A stretch of 64,000 bases of DNA from Leifsonia sp. Leaf336 (GCF_001423695.1 NZ_LMOZ01000003.1:1-64000); one strand, 5' to 3'. Shown: positions 32,973 through 42,427, counted from the first letter of the stretch. Notes: generated by a model not told the origin, from the letters alone. A program made the numbers and translations.

Positions 32973-33982
32973 GATGCGGTCTCCAGAACGTGCTCGGCGG
33001 ACTCCTGCGCCCGGGTGAAGGTGCGGCCGGTGTGCCGCAGGTAGACGTCGTCGAGGCTGGGCCGGGCGACGGTGGCGGAGGCGACGGTCACGGCCGCGGC
33101 CTCCAGAGCGGCGAGCGCGGCCGGAAGGGTCGCAGCGCCGTTGTCGGCACGCGCCCGGACGGTCCGTCCGTCACCGCCCACCTCGCGGAGGGCATCGACG
33201 CGTTCCAGCGCCGTCAGCGCGGCGAACGGGTCGGCGTCGGGTGTCAGCTCGACGATCACCGCGTCGCCGCGGAGGCCGTTCTTCAGCTCCTCCGGGGTCC
33301 CTCCGGCCACGACGCGGCCGTGGTCGACGATCGCCAGGCGATCCGCCAGTCGGTCGGCCTCGTCCAGGTAGTGGGTGGTGAGCAGCACCGTGAGGTTCTC
33401 GGCGGCTGTCATCCGCTCGAGCTCGGCCCACAGTTCGGCGCGGGCCTCCGGGTCGAGGCCGGTGGTCGGCTCGTCCAGGAACAGCACCTGCGGGTGGTGC
33501 ATGAGGCCGATGGCCACGTCGAGCTTGCGGGCCATCCCGCCCGAGTAGGTCTTCACCTGTCGCTTGGCGTGCTCGGTCAGGCCGAAGCGGTCGAGGAGCT
33601 CGGCCGCACGCGCCCGGGCGCTCCTCCCGCTCATCCCCTGGAGTTGCCCGGCGAGGACGAGGTTCTCGGCCCCGGTGTCGTTGGGGTCGGAGACCGGCTT
33701 CTGAGCGACGAACCCGATGGCGCGGCGCACGCGTCCCGGGTTCCTGGCGACGTCGATGCCGGCGACGAACGCGGAACCGGCGTCGGCGCGCGCGAGCGTC
33801 GACAGGATCTTCATGGTGGTCGACTTGCCGGCTCCGTTGGGGCCGAGCAGCCCGAAGACGGTGCCGGTGGCGACCTCGAAGCCGAGGTCGTCGACGGCGC
33901 GGATGGCGGGCTTTCCCCGCCCTCCGCTGTAGGACTTGACGAGGTGCTCGGCGACGAGCGCCGAGCCGTTCTGTGATGCCAC
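32969..33982 (-). CDS. ABC exporter ATPase, DrrA-like
   Basis: This 337-residue ATPase has Walker A GPNGAGKST (about 48-56), signature YSGGMARKLDVA and Walker B VLFLDEPTTGLDPEA. The C-terminal ~100 residues form the extra domain of daunorubicin-resistance DrrA-type proteins. It works with the membrane partner encoded by the next, 4-bp-overlapping gene. It starts at GTG 33982 after GAAAGGAAG. PadR is encoded upstream in the same direction. Confidence 0.93.
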   Translation of the reverse strand: MASQNGSALVAEHLVKSYSGGRGKPAIRAVDDLGFEVATGTVFGLLGPNGAGKSTTMKILSTLARADAGSAFVAGIDVARNPGRVRRAIGFVAQKPVSDPNDTGAENLVLAGQLQGMSGRSARARAAELLDRFGLTEHAKRQVKTYSGGMARKLDVAIGLMHHPQVLFLDEPTTGLDPEARAELWAELERMTAAENLTVLLTTHYLDEADRLADRLAIVDHGRVVAGGTPEELKNGLRGDAVIVELTPDADPFAALTALERVDALREVGGDGRTVRARADNGAATLPAALAALEAAAVTVASATVARPSLDDVYLRHTGRTFTRAQESAEHVLETAS

Positions 33983-34084
33983 GGGTGGCTTCCTTTCATC
34001 TCGGCAGCCACCGTCGCGGGCATATCATGGGAATGCCCTCGGTGACTGTTGACGCAGGTTCCGTGAGGAACGATCGAAGGTGTG

Positions 34085-34116
34085 GATGGCCGGAGAGTTG
34101 CCGCTCTCCGGCCATC
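34085..34116. terminator. Perfect 13-bp hairpin between padR-like and drrA-like genes
   Basis: GATGGCCGGAGAG (34085-34097) pairs perfectly with 34104-34116 over a 6-nt loop. It lies just after the PadR-type stop and before the ATPase gene, in the transcribed direction, so it may attenuate read-through into the transporter. There is no T-run. Confidence 0.7.
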
Positions 34117-34126
34117 GTTCTGTCTG

Positions 34127-34807
34127 TCAGCTGCCCAGCAGGTCGGCCACCTCCTGCCCGAAGTCGCCTGCCGCGATCCGTTCCCGGATCTCGGCCATGT
34201 CGTAGCCCTGGCCGAACAGCTCCCAGAGCCGCTCCCACCAGTCGATGCCGCCGAGCGTGCGGTCGCGGATGCGTGCCGCGAGGTCGGCCACGAACGTGCG
34301 CTCGGCCTCCATCATCGCGACCCGGTAGGTCGACTCGATCATGAACAGCTCGGGGAGTGGATAGGCGAGCGCCTGCTCGTGGACCCGGCGGCGCTCGGCG
34401 AGGTCGGCGTCGAGCAGGTCGCGACGACGCTCCAGGAGGTCGGCCGCGACCTGGGGTGCGAGAAGCGGGAGCAGGGACAGCCCGGTCTCGATGGCCGGAT
34501 ACTCCTTGACCGGGAACGTGATGAGCTCGCGCATCCACTCGTCCGCTTCGGTGCGACCGGCCTCGGTGATCTCGTAGACGACGCGCTCGGGCCGGTTGCC
34601 CTCGCGCTCCGTCTGCGCGACCTGGATGAAGCCGTGCTTCTCGAGAGACTTGATCACGGCATAGAGGGAGCCGAAGTTGAGCCGGATGCTGTCTTCTTTG
34701 CCGCGCTCCCGCATCGTCGTCGTCATCTCGTAGGGATACATCGGCTTCTCCCACAGGCAGGCCAGGACGGCCAACGCCAGCGGGTTCGACACCGCACGCT
34801 TCGCCAT
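34127..34807 (-). CDS. PadR-family transcriptional regulator
   Basis: This 226-residue protein has a PadR winged helix (residues ~5-85: LALAVLACLWEKPMYPYEMTTTMRERG, FGSLYAVIKSLEKHGFIQV). A helical C-terminal dimer domain of ~120 residues follows. The ATG at 34807 has GGAGG 7 nt upstream. It probably represses its own promoter and the DrrAB-like exporter downstream. The operator overlaps its -10 box. Confidence 0.92.
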   Translation of the reverse strand: MAKRAVSNPLALAVLACLWEKPMYPYEMTTTMRERGKEDSIRLNFGSLYAVIKSLEKHGFIQVAQTEREGNRPERVVYEITEAGRTEADEWMRELITFPVKEYPAIETGLSLLPLLAPQVAADLLERRRDLLDADLAERRRVHEQALAYPLPELFMIESTYRVAMMEAERTFVADLAARIRDRTLGGIDWWERLWELFGQGYDMAEIRERIAAGDFGQEVADLLGS

Positions 34808-34817
34808 TGCTCACCTC

Positions 34818-34860
34818 CGAATACTTTGCTTAGAGTATTCGCTTTCGAGCAACCAGTCAA
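34818..34860 (-). promoter_or_regulatory. padR-type promoter with overlapping operator
   Basis: On the minus strand TTGACT (34860-34855), 17 bp, TACTCT (34837-34832). The inverted repeat CGAATACT / AGTATTCG (34818-34825 and 34834-34841) with 8-bp spacing covers the -10 box and start site. This layout is expected of an autorepressor such as PadR. Confidence 0.75.
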
Positions 34861-35198
34861 CAAGGGCTCTCAGACCGGCTTGTCCACCCTCAGCGAGGGG
34901 ATAAGAGCCGCAAAGAGAATTCGCAGCAAAAATAGCGACTTGATAACTAGCCCCCGTTATCTCTTCGTTATATAGTTCAAGAGCAATGGTTGTTTGCTGT
35001 GGCAGCCATCGCGGAATGTGATTGCAGGACACTCTTGGTGCAAGGGAGAGGGCCGGCCGCTAGCCTCTGCGGCCGGCCCTCAATCTTTCCTCCCGTTCCG
35101 CATTGAACCGAGTTGAACCCGTGCTGGCACGGATGGCACTGTCGGCGCATGATGAGAAGATGCGAATGCATTGACTCGAACATGCGGAGGGGGTTCCC
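34861..35198. other. 338-bp intergenic region with an AT-rich block
   Basis: No gene is supported. The part 34905-34995 (AAAAATAGCGACTTGATAAC, CGTTATATAG) is far poorer in GC than anything nearby and may be foreign or a promoter-rich zone. A perfect 13-bp GC-rich hairpin at 35048-35060/35069-35081, followed by AATCTTTCC, looks like a plus-strand terminator. TTGACT at 35171-35176 and AGGAGGG-like bases at 35187 precede the MarR gene. Confidence 0.6.
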
Positions 35199-35666
35199 AT
35201 GACCATCGGCGCGACCACCACAGGGCCGATCAAGCGCACGCGGACGAGCGCGGTCACCGCCTGGGAATCGCTGTTCCGCGCGCAGGTTGCTGTGATGCGG
35301 ACCCTCGCCGCGGAGTTCCCCACCCGCGACATCTCGTTCAACGAGTACGACGTGCTCTTCAACCTCTCCCGGCAGCCCGACCGCTCGCTGCGGCTGCGCG
35401 ACCTCAACAAGGAGGTGCTGCTCACCCAGCCGAGCGTGAGCAGGCTGATCGATCGGCTCGTCGCGCGCGGACTGGTGGCCAAGTGCCCGGAGCCCAACGA
35501 CGCCCGCGGCACCGTGATCCGGCTGACCGACACGGGATTCGAGATGTTCCGCCGGGTCGCCGTCGAACACATGAAGTCGATCACGGCGCGCGTAGGCGAC
35601 CGGCTCGACCCCGCGGAACTGGAGACCCTGGCGGCTCTGTGCGACAAGCTGCGCGGCATCGAGTGA
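35199..35666 (+). CDS. MarR-family transcriptional regulator
   Basis: This 155-residue winged-helix dimer shows FNEYDVLFNLSRQPDRSLRLRDLNKEVLLTQPSVSRLIDRLVARGLV and the wing RGTVIRLTD. It lacks cysteines positioned like OhrR. It probably senses a phenolic or drug-like ligand. The ATG has GGAGGGGG upstream. It lies between the PadR unit and the PBP gene, both transcribed away or onward; its target is unclear. Confidence 0.9.
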   Translation: MTIGATTTGPIKRTRTSAVTAWESLFRAQVAVMRTLAAEFPTRDISFNEYDVLFNLSRQPDRSLRLRDLNKEVLLTQPSVSRLIDRLVARGLVAKCPEPNDARGTVIRLTDTGFEMFRRVAVEHMKSITARVGDRLDPAELETLAALCDKLRGIE

Positions 35667-35760
35667 CCGTCGTCCTCCACACCGCCCAATCTGAGGAGAT
35701 TCTCCACAAGCGGGGCTGTCCCTCGGAGAGGCCATAGAGCTGCCGCGTATCATTGCGCCC

Positions 35761-38067
35761 ATGACGGCTGAGCGACGCAGAGGATGGAAGTGGGCGCCCG
35801 CGCTGATCGGATTCGTGGCTTTGAGCGCCGTCGCCGGAATCCTGGCCGCGGCAGCCGTCACGCCGGCAGTGGCGCTCACCGGGTCGGCCGCCGACTCGAC
35901 GATCAGCGTCTTCGACGGGCTGCCCGAATACATCAAGGTGGAGCCGCTCGCGCAGGCGTCGACGATGTACGCGACGTCCAACGGCCAGCCGGTGCCGATC
36001 GCCTCGTTCTACTCGCAGAACCGCATCGAGGTCGGCTGGGACGCCATCTCGCAGAACCTGAAAGACGCCGCGATCGCCACGGAGGACCCGCGCTTCTACG
36101 AGCACGGCGGCGTGGACGTCACAGGCACCCTGCGCGGGGCGGTGCTGACCGCGCTGCACAAGTCGGTGCAGGGCGGCTCGTCCATCACGCAGCAGTACGT
36201 CAAGAACATCCTCGTGCAGCGGTGCGAGAACAAGCAGCCCGACCCGACCGCGGCCGCTGCCGTCCAGAAGAAGCAGTATGCGGCCTACCAGTCGTGCTAC
36301 AACGACGCCACCGAGGTCGACCCGGTGCGCAAGCTCAAAGAGATGCGCTACGCGATCGGGCTCGAGAAGGAGTACTCCAAGAACGACATCCTGCAGAGCT
36401 ACCTGAACATCGCTCTGTTCGGCGGTCGCGTCTACGGCGTGCAGTCCGCCGCCGAGTACTACTTCGGAGTGTCGGCGAAAGACATCAGCCTCCCGCAGGC
36501 CGCCACCCTCGTCGCGATCCTGAACAACCCGGACAACCTGCGCATCGACCAGCCCGAGAACAAGGACAACGGGGCGGCGAACGGGTACGCGCAGACGCTC
36601 GCGCGCCGCAACTACGTGCTCGACCGCATGCTGGTGAACGGCAAGATCACCAAAGAAGAGCACGACGCGGCCGTCGCCACCAAGGTCGAGCCCAAGATCA
36701 CCGCGATGCAGAACGGCTGCATGACGGCGCAGCAGTACAACGCCGCGTTCTTCTGCGACTACGTCGAGCGCACGATCGAACAAGACCCGAGCTTCGGCAA
36801 GACCGACGACGAGCGGTCGAGCTTCCTGACCCGCGGCGGCCTCAAGATCTACACGACCCTCAACCTCAACCTCCAGAACCAGGCACAGCAGGCCGTGTCG
36901 GCGTACATCCCGTCGAGCAGCCCGAACCTCGACCTCGGCTCCTCGAACGTGTCGGTGGAGGTCGGCACGGGACGTGTCGTCACGATGGTGCAGAACAGGC
37001 CCTACGACAATACGGCGGCCCCCGCTCCGGGCAGCACGTCGGTGAACTACAACACCGACTACAAAGACGGCGGGTCGGAGGGCTTCCAGACCGGATCGTC
37101 GTACAAGGCCTTCGACCTGCTCGAATGGCTGCAAGAGGGGCATTCGCTCTTCGAGTCGGTGAACGGCACCCAGCACCTCTTCCCGCAGACCGCGTTCCAC
37201 GAGAGCGACCCGTGCAACGACATCGGAGGCCAGCCCTGGGCCGTCGCGAACGACGAAGGCGAGACCGTCAGCTCGACCACCGTGATGAACGCGACCGCGG
37301 CCTCCATCAACTCGATCTTCGCGATGATGGCGACCAAGCTCGATCTCTGCGGCATCAAGCAGCGGGCGCAAGACCTGCTGGTGCACGGAGCGGATGAGGC
37401 GGCGAACCCGTATCGCGCCAACCCGTCCTCGGTGCTCGGCACGAACTACATCTCTCCGATCACGATGGCCACGGCATACGCGGGGATCGCCAACAACGGC
37501 AAGGCCTGCAGCCCGATCGCGATCGACAAGATCCTGAACTCCGACGGCTCCGAGCACGCCGTGCCCAAGTCGCAGTGCTCGACGACTCCGATCGATCCGG
37601 GGGTCGCTGCCGCCGCGATCTACGCCCTGCAGGGCGTGCTCCGCGGAGGCGGCACCGCAGCCTCCGCCAACCCGGGCGACGGCGTGCCGATCTTCGGCAA
37701 GACCGGAACCACCGACAACTCGGTCGAGAACTGGCTGGTGACCTCCACGTCGAAGATCGCGCAGGCCACCTGGGTCGGCAACGTGTCCGGAGGGGTGGCC
37801 CTCCGCAGCCAGCGATTCCAGGGCGTCGGCGGCGGCGACGTGAAGTTCTCGATCGTCAAGCGCATCCAGACCGCCCTCGACGCAGCCTACGGCGGGTCGG
37901 CTTTCCCGGCACCGCCGGCCAAGTACGTGAACGCGCCCGCCGCGCCGAAGCCGACCACGCCCGCCAAGCCGGGCGCGCCCGCGCAGCCGGCTCCGGGACA
38001 GGGCGGAAACAACGGCGGAGGCAACGGCGGAGGCAACCAGGGCCCGAACCCGCCGAAGAAGCCCTGA
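35761..38067 (+). CDS. Class A penicillin-binding protein (transglycosylase/transpeptidase)
   Basis: This 768-residue bifunctional cell-wall enzyme has one N-terminal membrane helix (~13-40) and a GT51 transglycosylase domain with catalytic Glu108 (ATEDPRFYEHGG) and GGSSITQQYVKN. The transpeptidase has Ser446-x-x-Lys449 (SSYK), Ser515-x-Asn517 (SIN) and Lys647-Thr-Gly649 (GKTGTTDN). The tail (~715-768) is Pro-, Gly- and Asn-rich and disordered. It polymerises and cross-links peptidoglycan. TATCAT ends 7 nt before the ATG, so the mRNA is probably leaderless. Confidence 0.95.
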   Translation: MTAERRRGWKWAPALIGFVALSAVAGILAAAAVTPAVALTGSAADSTISVFDGLPEYIKVEPLAQASTMYATSNGQPVPIASFYSQNRIEVGWDAISQNLKDAAIATEDPRFYEHGGVDVTGTLRGAVLTALHKSVQGGSSITQQYVKNILVQRCENKQPDPTAAAAVQKKQYAAYQSCYNDATEVDPVRKLKEMRYAIGLEKEYSKNDILQSYLNIALFGGRVYGVQSAAEYYFGVSAKDISLPQAATLVAILNNPDNLRIDQPENKDNGAANGYAQTLARRNYVLDRMLVNGKITKEEHDAAVATKVEPKITAMQNGCMTAQQYNAAFFCDYVERTIEQDPSFGKTDDERSSFLTRGGLKIYTTLNLNLQNQAQQAVSAYIPSSSPNLDLGSSNVSVEVGTGRVVTMVQNRPYDNTAAPAPGSTSVNYNTDYKDGGSEGFQTGSSYKAFDLLEWLQEGHSLFESVNGTQHLFPQTAFHESDPCNDIGGQPWAVANDEGETVSSTTVMNATAASINSIFAMMATKLDLCGIKQRAQDLLVHGADEAANPYRANPSSVLGTNYISPITMATAYAGIANNGKACSPIAIDKILNSDGSEHAVPKSQCSTTPIDPGVAAAAIYALQGVLRGGGTAASANPGDGVPIFGKTGTTDNSVENWLVTSTSKIAQATWVGNVSGGVALRSQRFQGVGGGDVKFSIVKRIQTALDAAYGGSAFPAPPAKYVNAPAAPKPTTPAKPGAPAQPAPGQGGNNGGGNGGGNQGPNPPKKP

Positions 38068-38502
38068 TCAGCGCTCGGCGACCTGCTTGACGCCGCGCAG
38101 CATCGTCTCCCAGTTCTGCCGGGAGTGCTGCGCGGCCTCCACCGTGGGGTTGTTGTCCTGGTCGAGCGTCACGTGCGTGCCCGTCGGCGTCTCCTCCAGC
38201 TCGAAGTGGAGGGTGTGGTAGTTCTCCGGCACGTCGGGCTGGCCGCTCAGCGGACTGAAGTGCGTGAGCACGATGCGCCACGGCTCCTCGCGGTCGTCGA
38301 GCTCGATCACGCGCCCGTGGTCCTCGAAGGTCTTGCCTTCCCACTCGCCGCGCCAGACGATGCGCGAGCCGAGCCTCCAGTCGGAGATCACCTCGGCGCC
38401 CATCAGGATCTCCGGGTGCGAGCCGCTCGAGGTGAGCACCGTCCATACGGCGCGGCGCGGAGCGCTCACATCCACCTCGGCCCTCGCGACGTAGTTGCCC
38501 AT
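38068..38502 (-). CDS. SRPBCC/AHSA1-family protein
   Basis: This is a 144-residue START-like (helix-grip) small-molecule binding fold. It shows VDVSAPRRAVWTVLTSSGSHPEILMG, WRIVLTHFSPL, FELEETPTGTHVTLDQDNN and NWETMLRGVKQVAER. It resembles Aha1-type proteins. The ligand is unknown. Its stop meets the PBP stop (0-bp gap) on the opposite strand. The start has GGGAGG upstream. Confidence 0.88.
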   Translation of the reverse strand: MGNYVARAEVDVSAPRRAVWTVLTSSGSHPEILMGAEVISDWRLGSRIVWRGEWEGKTFEDHGRVIELDDREEPWRIVLTHFSPLSGQPDVPENYHTLHFELEETPTGTHVTLDQDNNPTVEAAQHSRQNWETMLRGVKQVAER

Positions 38503-38579
38503 GGCGCCTCCCGGTCCGTCATCGCCACCGATTCGCCGCCATCACACACCCGGAGGCGCGGGGAGCGCAACCCTGTCGG

Positions 38580-40289
38580 TCACCCGAGCTCGAAGACCAG
38601 CGCCTCCCACGGATCGAGAGCGCCGCTGACGCCCCGCCTGCCCGAACCCGCCAGATTGCCGAGGACGAAGGTCGCGTCGCGCCAGTCGTCGAGCTCGACG
38701 GTGTCGTACTCCGCCGGTTCGCCGGTCAGGTTCACGAGGACCAGCAGCTGCCGCCCGGCCAGCGCCCGGCGGTAGCCGAAGACCTGGGGATGGTCCTCCA
38801 GCACGGTCGTGAAATCGCCGTTCGCCACGACCTCCGAGCGGTGCCGGAGGTCGATCAGGCGCCGGTAGTGCGCAAAGACCGAGTCCGGGTCGCCGATCTC
38901 GGCCGCGGCGTTGACCTGCGGATAGTCCGGATTGGCGCGGATCCACGGCGTGCCCGTGGTGAACCCCGCCGCCGGCGCATCCGACCACTGCATCGGCGTG
39001 CGAGCGTTGTCGCGGCTGGTGCGGCGGAGGGCCGCCATCACGACTGCGGCGTCCTGGCCCTGGATGTCGACGGCCTCCGCGTAGTGGTTGAGCGTCTCGA
39101 TGTCGCGGAAGTCGTCGATCGAGTCGAAGGGCACGTTCGCCATCCCGAGCTCCTCGCCCTGGTACACGTACGGCGTACCGCGCATGAGGTGGAGCACGGT
39201 GCCGAGCGCCTTCGCCGAGGCGACGCGGTGCTCCGGCCGGTCGTCGCCGAACCGGCTGACCACGCGAGGCTGGTCGTGGTTGTTCCAGTAGAGGCTGTTC
39301 CAGCCCACGTCGGCCAGGCCCTCCTGCCACATCGTCAGGTTGCGCTTGAGATCGAGGACGCTCGCCGGCCGATGGTCCCACTTGCCACCAGGGCCGTGGT
39401 CGAGGTCGACGTGCTCGAACTGGAACACCATGTCGAGCTCCGAGCGGGCGGGATCGGTGAACAGGCGTGCCTGCTCCACGGAGACGCCGGGCATCTCGCC
39501 GACGGTCAGGATGCGGTCGGCGCGGCCGGAGAACACGCGCTCGTGCATCTCGTGCAGGAACTCGTGGATGCGCGGGCCCTGCCCGAAATACGGGTACCCC
39601 TCGCCGAACAGCTTTCCGGCCGGCACCTCGCCGTCGGGGAGGTCCACCACCTTGGAGATGAAGTTGATGACGTCCATCCGGAAGCCGTCGACCCCGCGGT
39701 CGAGCCACCAGTTCATCATGTCGTAGACGGCGTCGCGGACCTCCGGGTTCTCCCAGTTGAGGTCGGGCTGCTTGCGCGAGAAGAGGTGGAGGTAGTACTC
39801 GCCGGTTGCCGGGTCGAGCTGCCAGGCCGGCCCCGAGAAGAACGACCCCCAGTTGTTCGGCTCCGCCCCGTGCTCGCCCGGCTGGTGGCCGTCGCGAGGC
39901 GGTCGCCACCAGTACCAGTCGCGCTTGGGGTTGTCGAGCGAGGAGGCCGACTCGATGAACCACGGGTGCTCGTCCGACGTGTGGTTCACCACGAGGTCCA
40001 TCACGAGCTTGATGCCGCGCGCGTGGAGGCCGGCGAGCAGTTCGTCGAAGTCGCCGAACGTGCCGAACAGCGGGTCGATCGCGCGATAGTCGCTGATGTC
40101 GTAGCCGTTGTCGTCGTGCGGTGAGGCGTAGATGGGCGACAGCCAGACGACGTCGACGCCCAGCTCCTTCAGGTGATCGAGGTGCTCGATGATGCCGCGC
40201 AAGTCGCCGATGCCGTCGCCGTCGCTGTCCGCGAAGCTGCGCGGGTAGATCTGGTAAACGACTGCGGACTTCCACCAGGTGTCACTCAC
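38580..40289 (-). CDS. GH13 alpha-glucosidase / oligo-1,6-glucosidase-like
   Basis: This 569-residue cytoplasmic GH13 enzyme has catalytic Asp206 (GFRMDVINF), Glu265 (VGEMPGVS) and Asp339 (NNHDQPR), with the opening WWKSAVVYQIYPRSFADSDGDG. The pattern matches oligo-1,6-glucosidases and trehalose-6-phosphate hydrolases more than the first GH13 gene (5462-7204). TAGGGT (40301-40296) ends 6 nt before the GTG start, a probable leaderless transcript. Its 5' end is 33 bp from the oxidoreductase gene upstream in the same direction, so it may be co-expressed with the catabolic island. Confidence 0.93.
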   Translation of the reverse strand: MSDTWWKSAVVYQIYPRSFADSDGDGIGDLRGIIEHLDHLKELGVDVVWLSPIYASPHDDNGYDISDYRAIDPLFGTFGDFDELLAGLHARGIKLVMDLVVNHTSDEHPWFIESASSLDNPKRDWYWWRPPRDGHQPGEHGAEPNNWGSFFSGPAWQLDPATGEYYLHLFSRKQPDLNWENPEVRDAVYDMMNWWLDRGVDGFRMDVINFISKVVDLPDGEVPAGKLFGEGYPYFGQGPRIHEFLHEMHERVFSGRADRILTVGEMPGVSVEQARLFTDPARSELDMVFQFEHVDLDHGPGGKWDHRPASVLDLKRNLTMWQEGLADVGWNSLYWNNHDQPRVVSRFGDDRPEHRVASAKALGTVLHLMRGTPYVYQGEELGMANVPFDSIDDFRDIETLNHYAEAVDIQGQDAAVVMAALRRTSRDNARTPMQWSDAPAAGFTTGTPWIRANPDYPQVNAAAEIGDPDSVFAHYRRLIDLRHRSEVVANGDFTTVLEDHPQVFGYRRALAGRQLLVLVNLTGEPAEYDTVELDDWRDATFVLGNLAGSGRRGVSGALDPWEALVFELG

Positions 40290-40322
40290 GCGCCCACCCT
40301 ACCGGGCACCTCCCGTCACGAC

Positions 40323-41246
40323 TCAGTCGCCGAGAACGACGCGCCTGCCCGTGCGAGCGGACTCCCGGGCCGCCAGGCACACCCGCAGCGCTTGCACCGC
40401 CGCCGCGGTCGGAGCGCGCGTCGGCTCCGCTCCGTTCTCGACGCAGTCGAGGAAGTACCGCGCCTGCGCCACGAAGGGGTCGCCCTCGGCCCCGGTCAGC
40501 GTGTCGACCCCGCGGTCGCCGACGACCTCCAGACTCGTCGAGAACGGCGTGCCCGCCGGGAGGTCGGAGACGGCGAGCAGCTGGGCCAGCCCTCCCTCCG
40601 CGAACTCCACCGTGATCGCCGCAGGGGCTCCGAAGCCGCCGCCGGGCGCACGGACCGCGGTGACGGCGACGGGCTCGCCGAGCAGCAGGCAGGCCTGGTC
40701 GACGTCGTGGATGGCGAAGTCGACGATCATCCCGCCCGACCGCTCCTCGTCCTCCAGCCACGCCGCGCCCTGCGGTGCCGCCGACAGACGGGAGGCGCGC
40801 ACGGTGCGCGGCCGGCCCACCGACCCGGCGGCGACGCGCGCCGCGAGCGCAGCGTAATCGGAGAAGAACCGGACGACGTGCGCGACCATCAGCGTCGCGG
40901 AGGCACGCGCGGCGTGCCCGGCCAGCCGTTCGGCGTCGGAGACGGTCAGCGCGATCGGCTTCTCGAGCAGCACGTGACAGCCGGCGTCGAGCGCCTGAAC
41001 TGCCAGTGCGACGTGGCTGGGCGTCGGGGTGCAGACGGAGACGAGGTCGCAGCGCTGGTCGGCGAGCGCCTCCCCCAGTTCGGTGACCCACCGTGCACCG
41101 GGCGCCGAGGGCAGCTCGGGACGGCGCCGCGGCGCGACCGCATAGAGCACCGGCACACCCAGCTCGGTCCAGGCGGCCGCGTGAGCGCGTCCCATCGTGC
41201 CCGCGCCGACAACGACGGCTCCGTGAGGCGATCCGGGCTGGCTCAT
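40323..41246 (-). CDS. Gfo/Idh/MocA-family oxidoreductase
   Basis: This 307-residue NAD(P)-dependent oxidoreductase acts on sugars, sugar acids or cyclitols, or on opine-like compounds (MocA). The N-terminal Rossmann domain begins VVVGAGTMGRAHAAAW, and the catalytic Lys is in LLEKPIAL. The C-terminal half is the family's sheet domain (GGMIVDFAIHDVDQA). The ATG overlaps the stop of the ROK-regulator gene by 4 bp (41243-41246), so the two are coupled. The frame stays open far upstream only inside that gene. Confidence 0.92.
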   Translation of the reverse strand: MSQPGSPHGAVVVGAGTMGRAHAAAWTELGVPVLYAVAPRRRPELPSAPGARWVTELGEALADQRCDLVSVCTPTPSHVALAVQALDAGCHVLLEKPIALTVSDAERLAGHAARASATLMVAHVVRFFSDYAALAARVAAGSVGRPRTVRASRLSAAPQGAAWLEDEERSGGMIVDFAIHDVDQACLLLGEPVAVTAVRAPGGGFGAPAAITVEFAEGGLAQLLAVSDLPAGTPFSTSLEVVGDRGVDTLTGAEGDPFVAQARYFLDCVENGAEPTRAPTAAAVQALRVCLAARESARTGRRVVLGD

Positions 41247-42427
41247 CGCACGGCGAGGTCGACGTGCGCCGGGTCGAAGAGCGCGTCGAGCACGAGCCGG
41301 CCCGCACCGCGGATGCCTGCGCTCTGCTTGGCGACGCTCACCGCGATGTCGAGCTGATCGGTGATCATCGGCAGGCAGTCGGAGTAGATCGCCGAGCGCA
41401 CGCCGGCGACGAAAGCCTCCGCCTCGCCGAGGATGCCGCCGAGCACGAGGCGCTGCGGGTTGAAGAAGTTCATGATGGTCGCCAGCACCCCACCGGTGCG
41501 GAGGCCGGCCTCCCGCAGCATCTGCGTCGCGAGCGGATGCGCGTCTCGTGCGAGTGCGAGAACGTCGCGGGTGTCGTCGACGTCGACGCCGTCGCGCCGC
41601 AGCGCCTGCACGATCGCCGCGCCTCCGGCGACCGCGTCGAGGCAGCCGACGCGACCACACGAGCAGAGCACGTGCGGTGCGCCCGGCACCGTGACGTGGC
41701 TGATGTCGCCGGCCATCCCGTGATGCCCGCGGTAGACGCCGCCGAAGGCGACGATGCCGCAGCCGATGCTCGACCCGGCCTTGACGAAGACCAGCTGCCC
41801 TCCCGAGGAGCCCGAGGCGTCGTACTCGCCGAGCGCCATCAGGTTGGCGTCGTTGTCGACCGCGACGGTGAGCCCGGTGCGTGCGCGCAGCTCCGCGGCG
41901 ACGTCGAGGCCGTTCCAGCCCGGCATCCGCGATGGCGACACCATGCGGCCGGTCGTCGAGTCGACGGGGCCGGGCAGGCCGATCCCGATGCCGCGGAGGT
42001 CCTGGCCGGGCGCCGCGTGCTCGGCACGGAGATCGTGCGCGGTGTCGGCGATCCAGGCCAGCACGCGGTCGGGGCCGGAGCCGATGTCCATGGCGTCGGT
42101 GCGCGAGGCGAGCAGGCGCCCGGACAGGTCGAAGAGCCCGAAGGTGGCGTGGTGGGAGCCCAGGTCGGCGGTGGCCACGACACCGGAGGTCGGGTCGACC
42201 TCCAGCGCCCGGGGACGCCGGCCGCCGTGCGAGACGCCCTCCCCCGCCTCGCGGAGGAACCCGGCGCCGAGCAGCGCATCGACGCGCTGCGTGACGGTGG
42301 ACGGCGAGAGCCCGGTCTGGCGGGCGATGTCGGCCCGGGAGGCCGCCCTCCCGGATCGGACCAGATGGAGGATGCCGCCCGGTGTCGCCGAAGTGCTCCC
42401 GGGTGCCGCGGTGTGCGTGCCGCTCAT
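41243..42427 (-). CDS. ROK-family transcriptional repressor
   Basis: This 394-residue NagC/XylR-like regulator has an N-terminal winged helix (SRADIARQTGLSPSTVTQRVDALLGAGFL) and a ROK sugar-binding domain. The zinc motif CSCGRVGCLDA is present, with VDNDANLMALGEYD as substrate region. It is likely to bind a (phospho)sugar or amino-sugar and to repress the divergent promoter. The palindrome at 42507-42531, 80 bp upstream, is the natural operator. A TACAGT box (42493-42488) is a candidate -10 for this gene. Confidence 0.92.
   Translation of the reverse strand: MSGTHTAAPGSTSATPGGILHLVRSGRAASRADIARQTGLSPSTVTQRVDALLGAGFLREAGEGVSHGGRRPRALEVDPTSGVVATADLGSHHATFGLFDLSGRLLASRTDAMDIGSGPDRVLAWIADTAHDLRAEHAAPGQDLRGIGIGLPGPVDSTTGRMVSPSRMPGWNGLDVAAELRARTGLTVAVDNDANLMALGEYDASGSSGGQLVFVKAGSSIGCGIVAFGGVYRGHHGMAGDISHVTVPGAPHVLCSCGRVGCLDAVAGGAAIVQALRRDGVDVDDTRDVLALARDAHPLATQMLREAGLRTGGVLATIMNFFNPQRLVLGGILGEAEAFVAGVRSAIYSDCLPMITDQLDIAVSVAKQSAGIRGAGRLVLDALFDPAHVDLAVR

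Noticed and set aside
34811-35032. Minus-strand frame of 73 codons in the AT-rich region
   Set aside because: It would cover the PadR promoter and operator, has no ribosome site and shows no recognisable motif.
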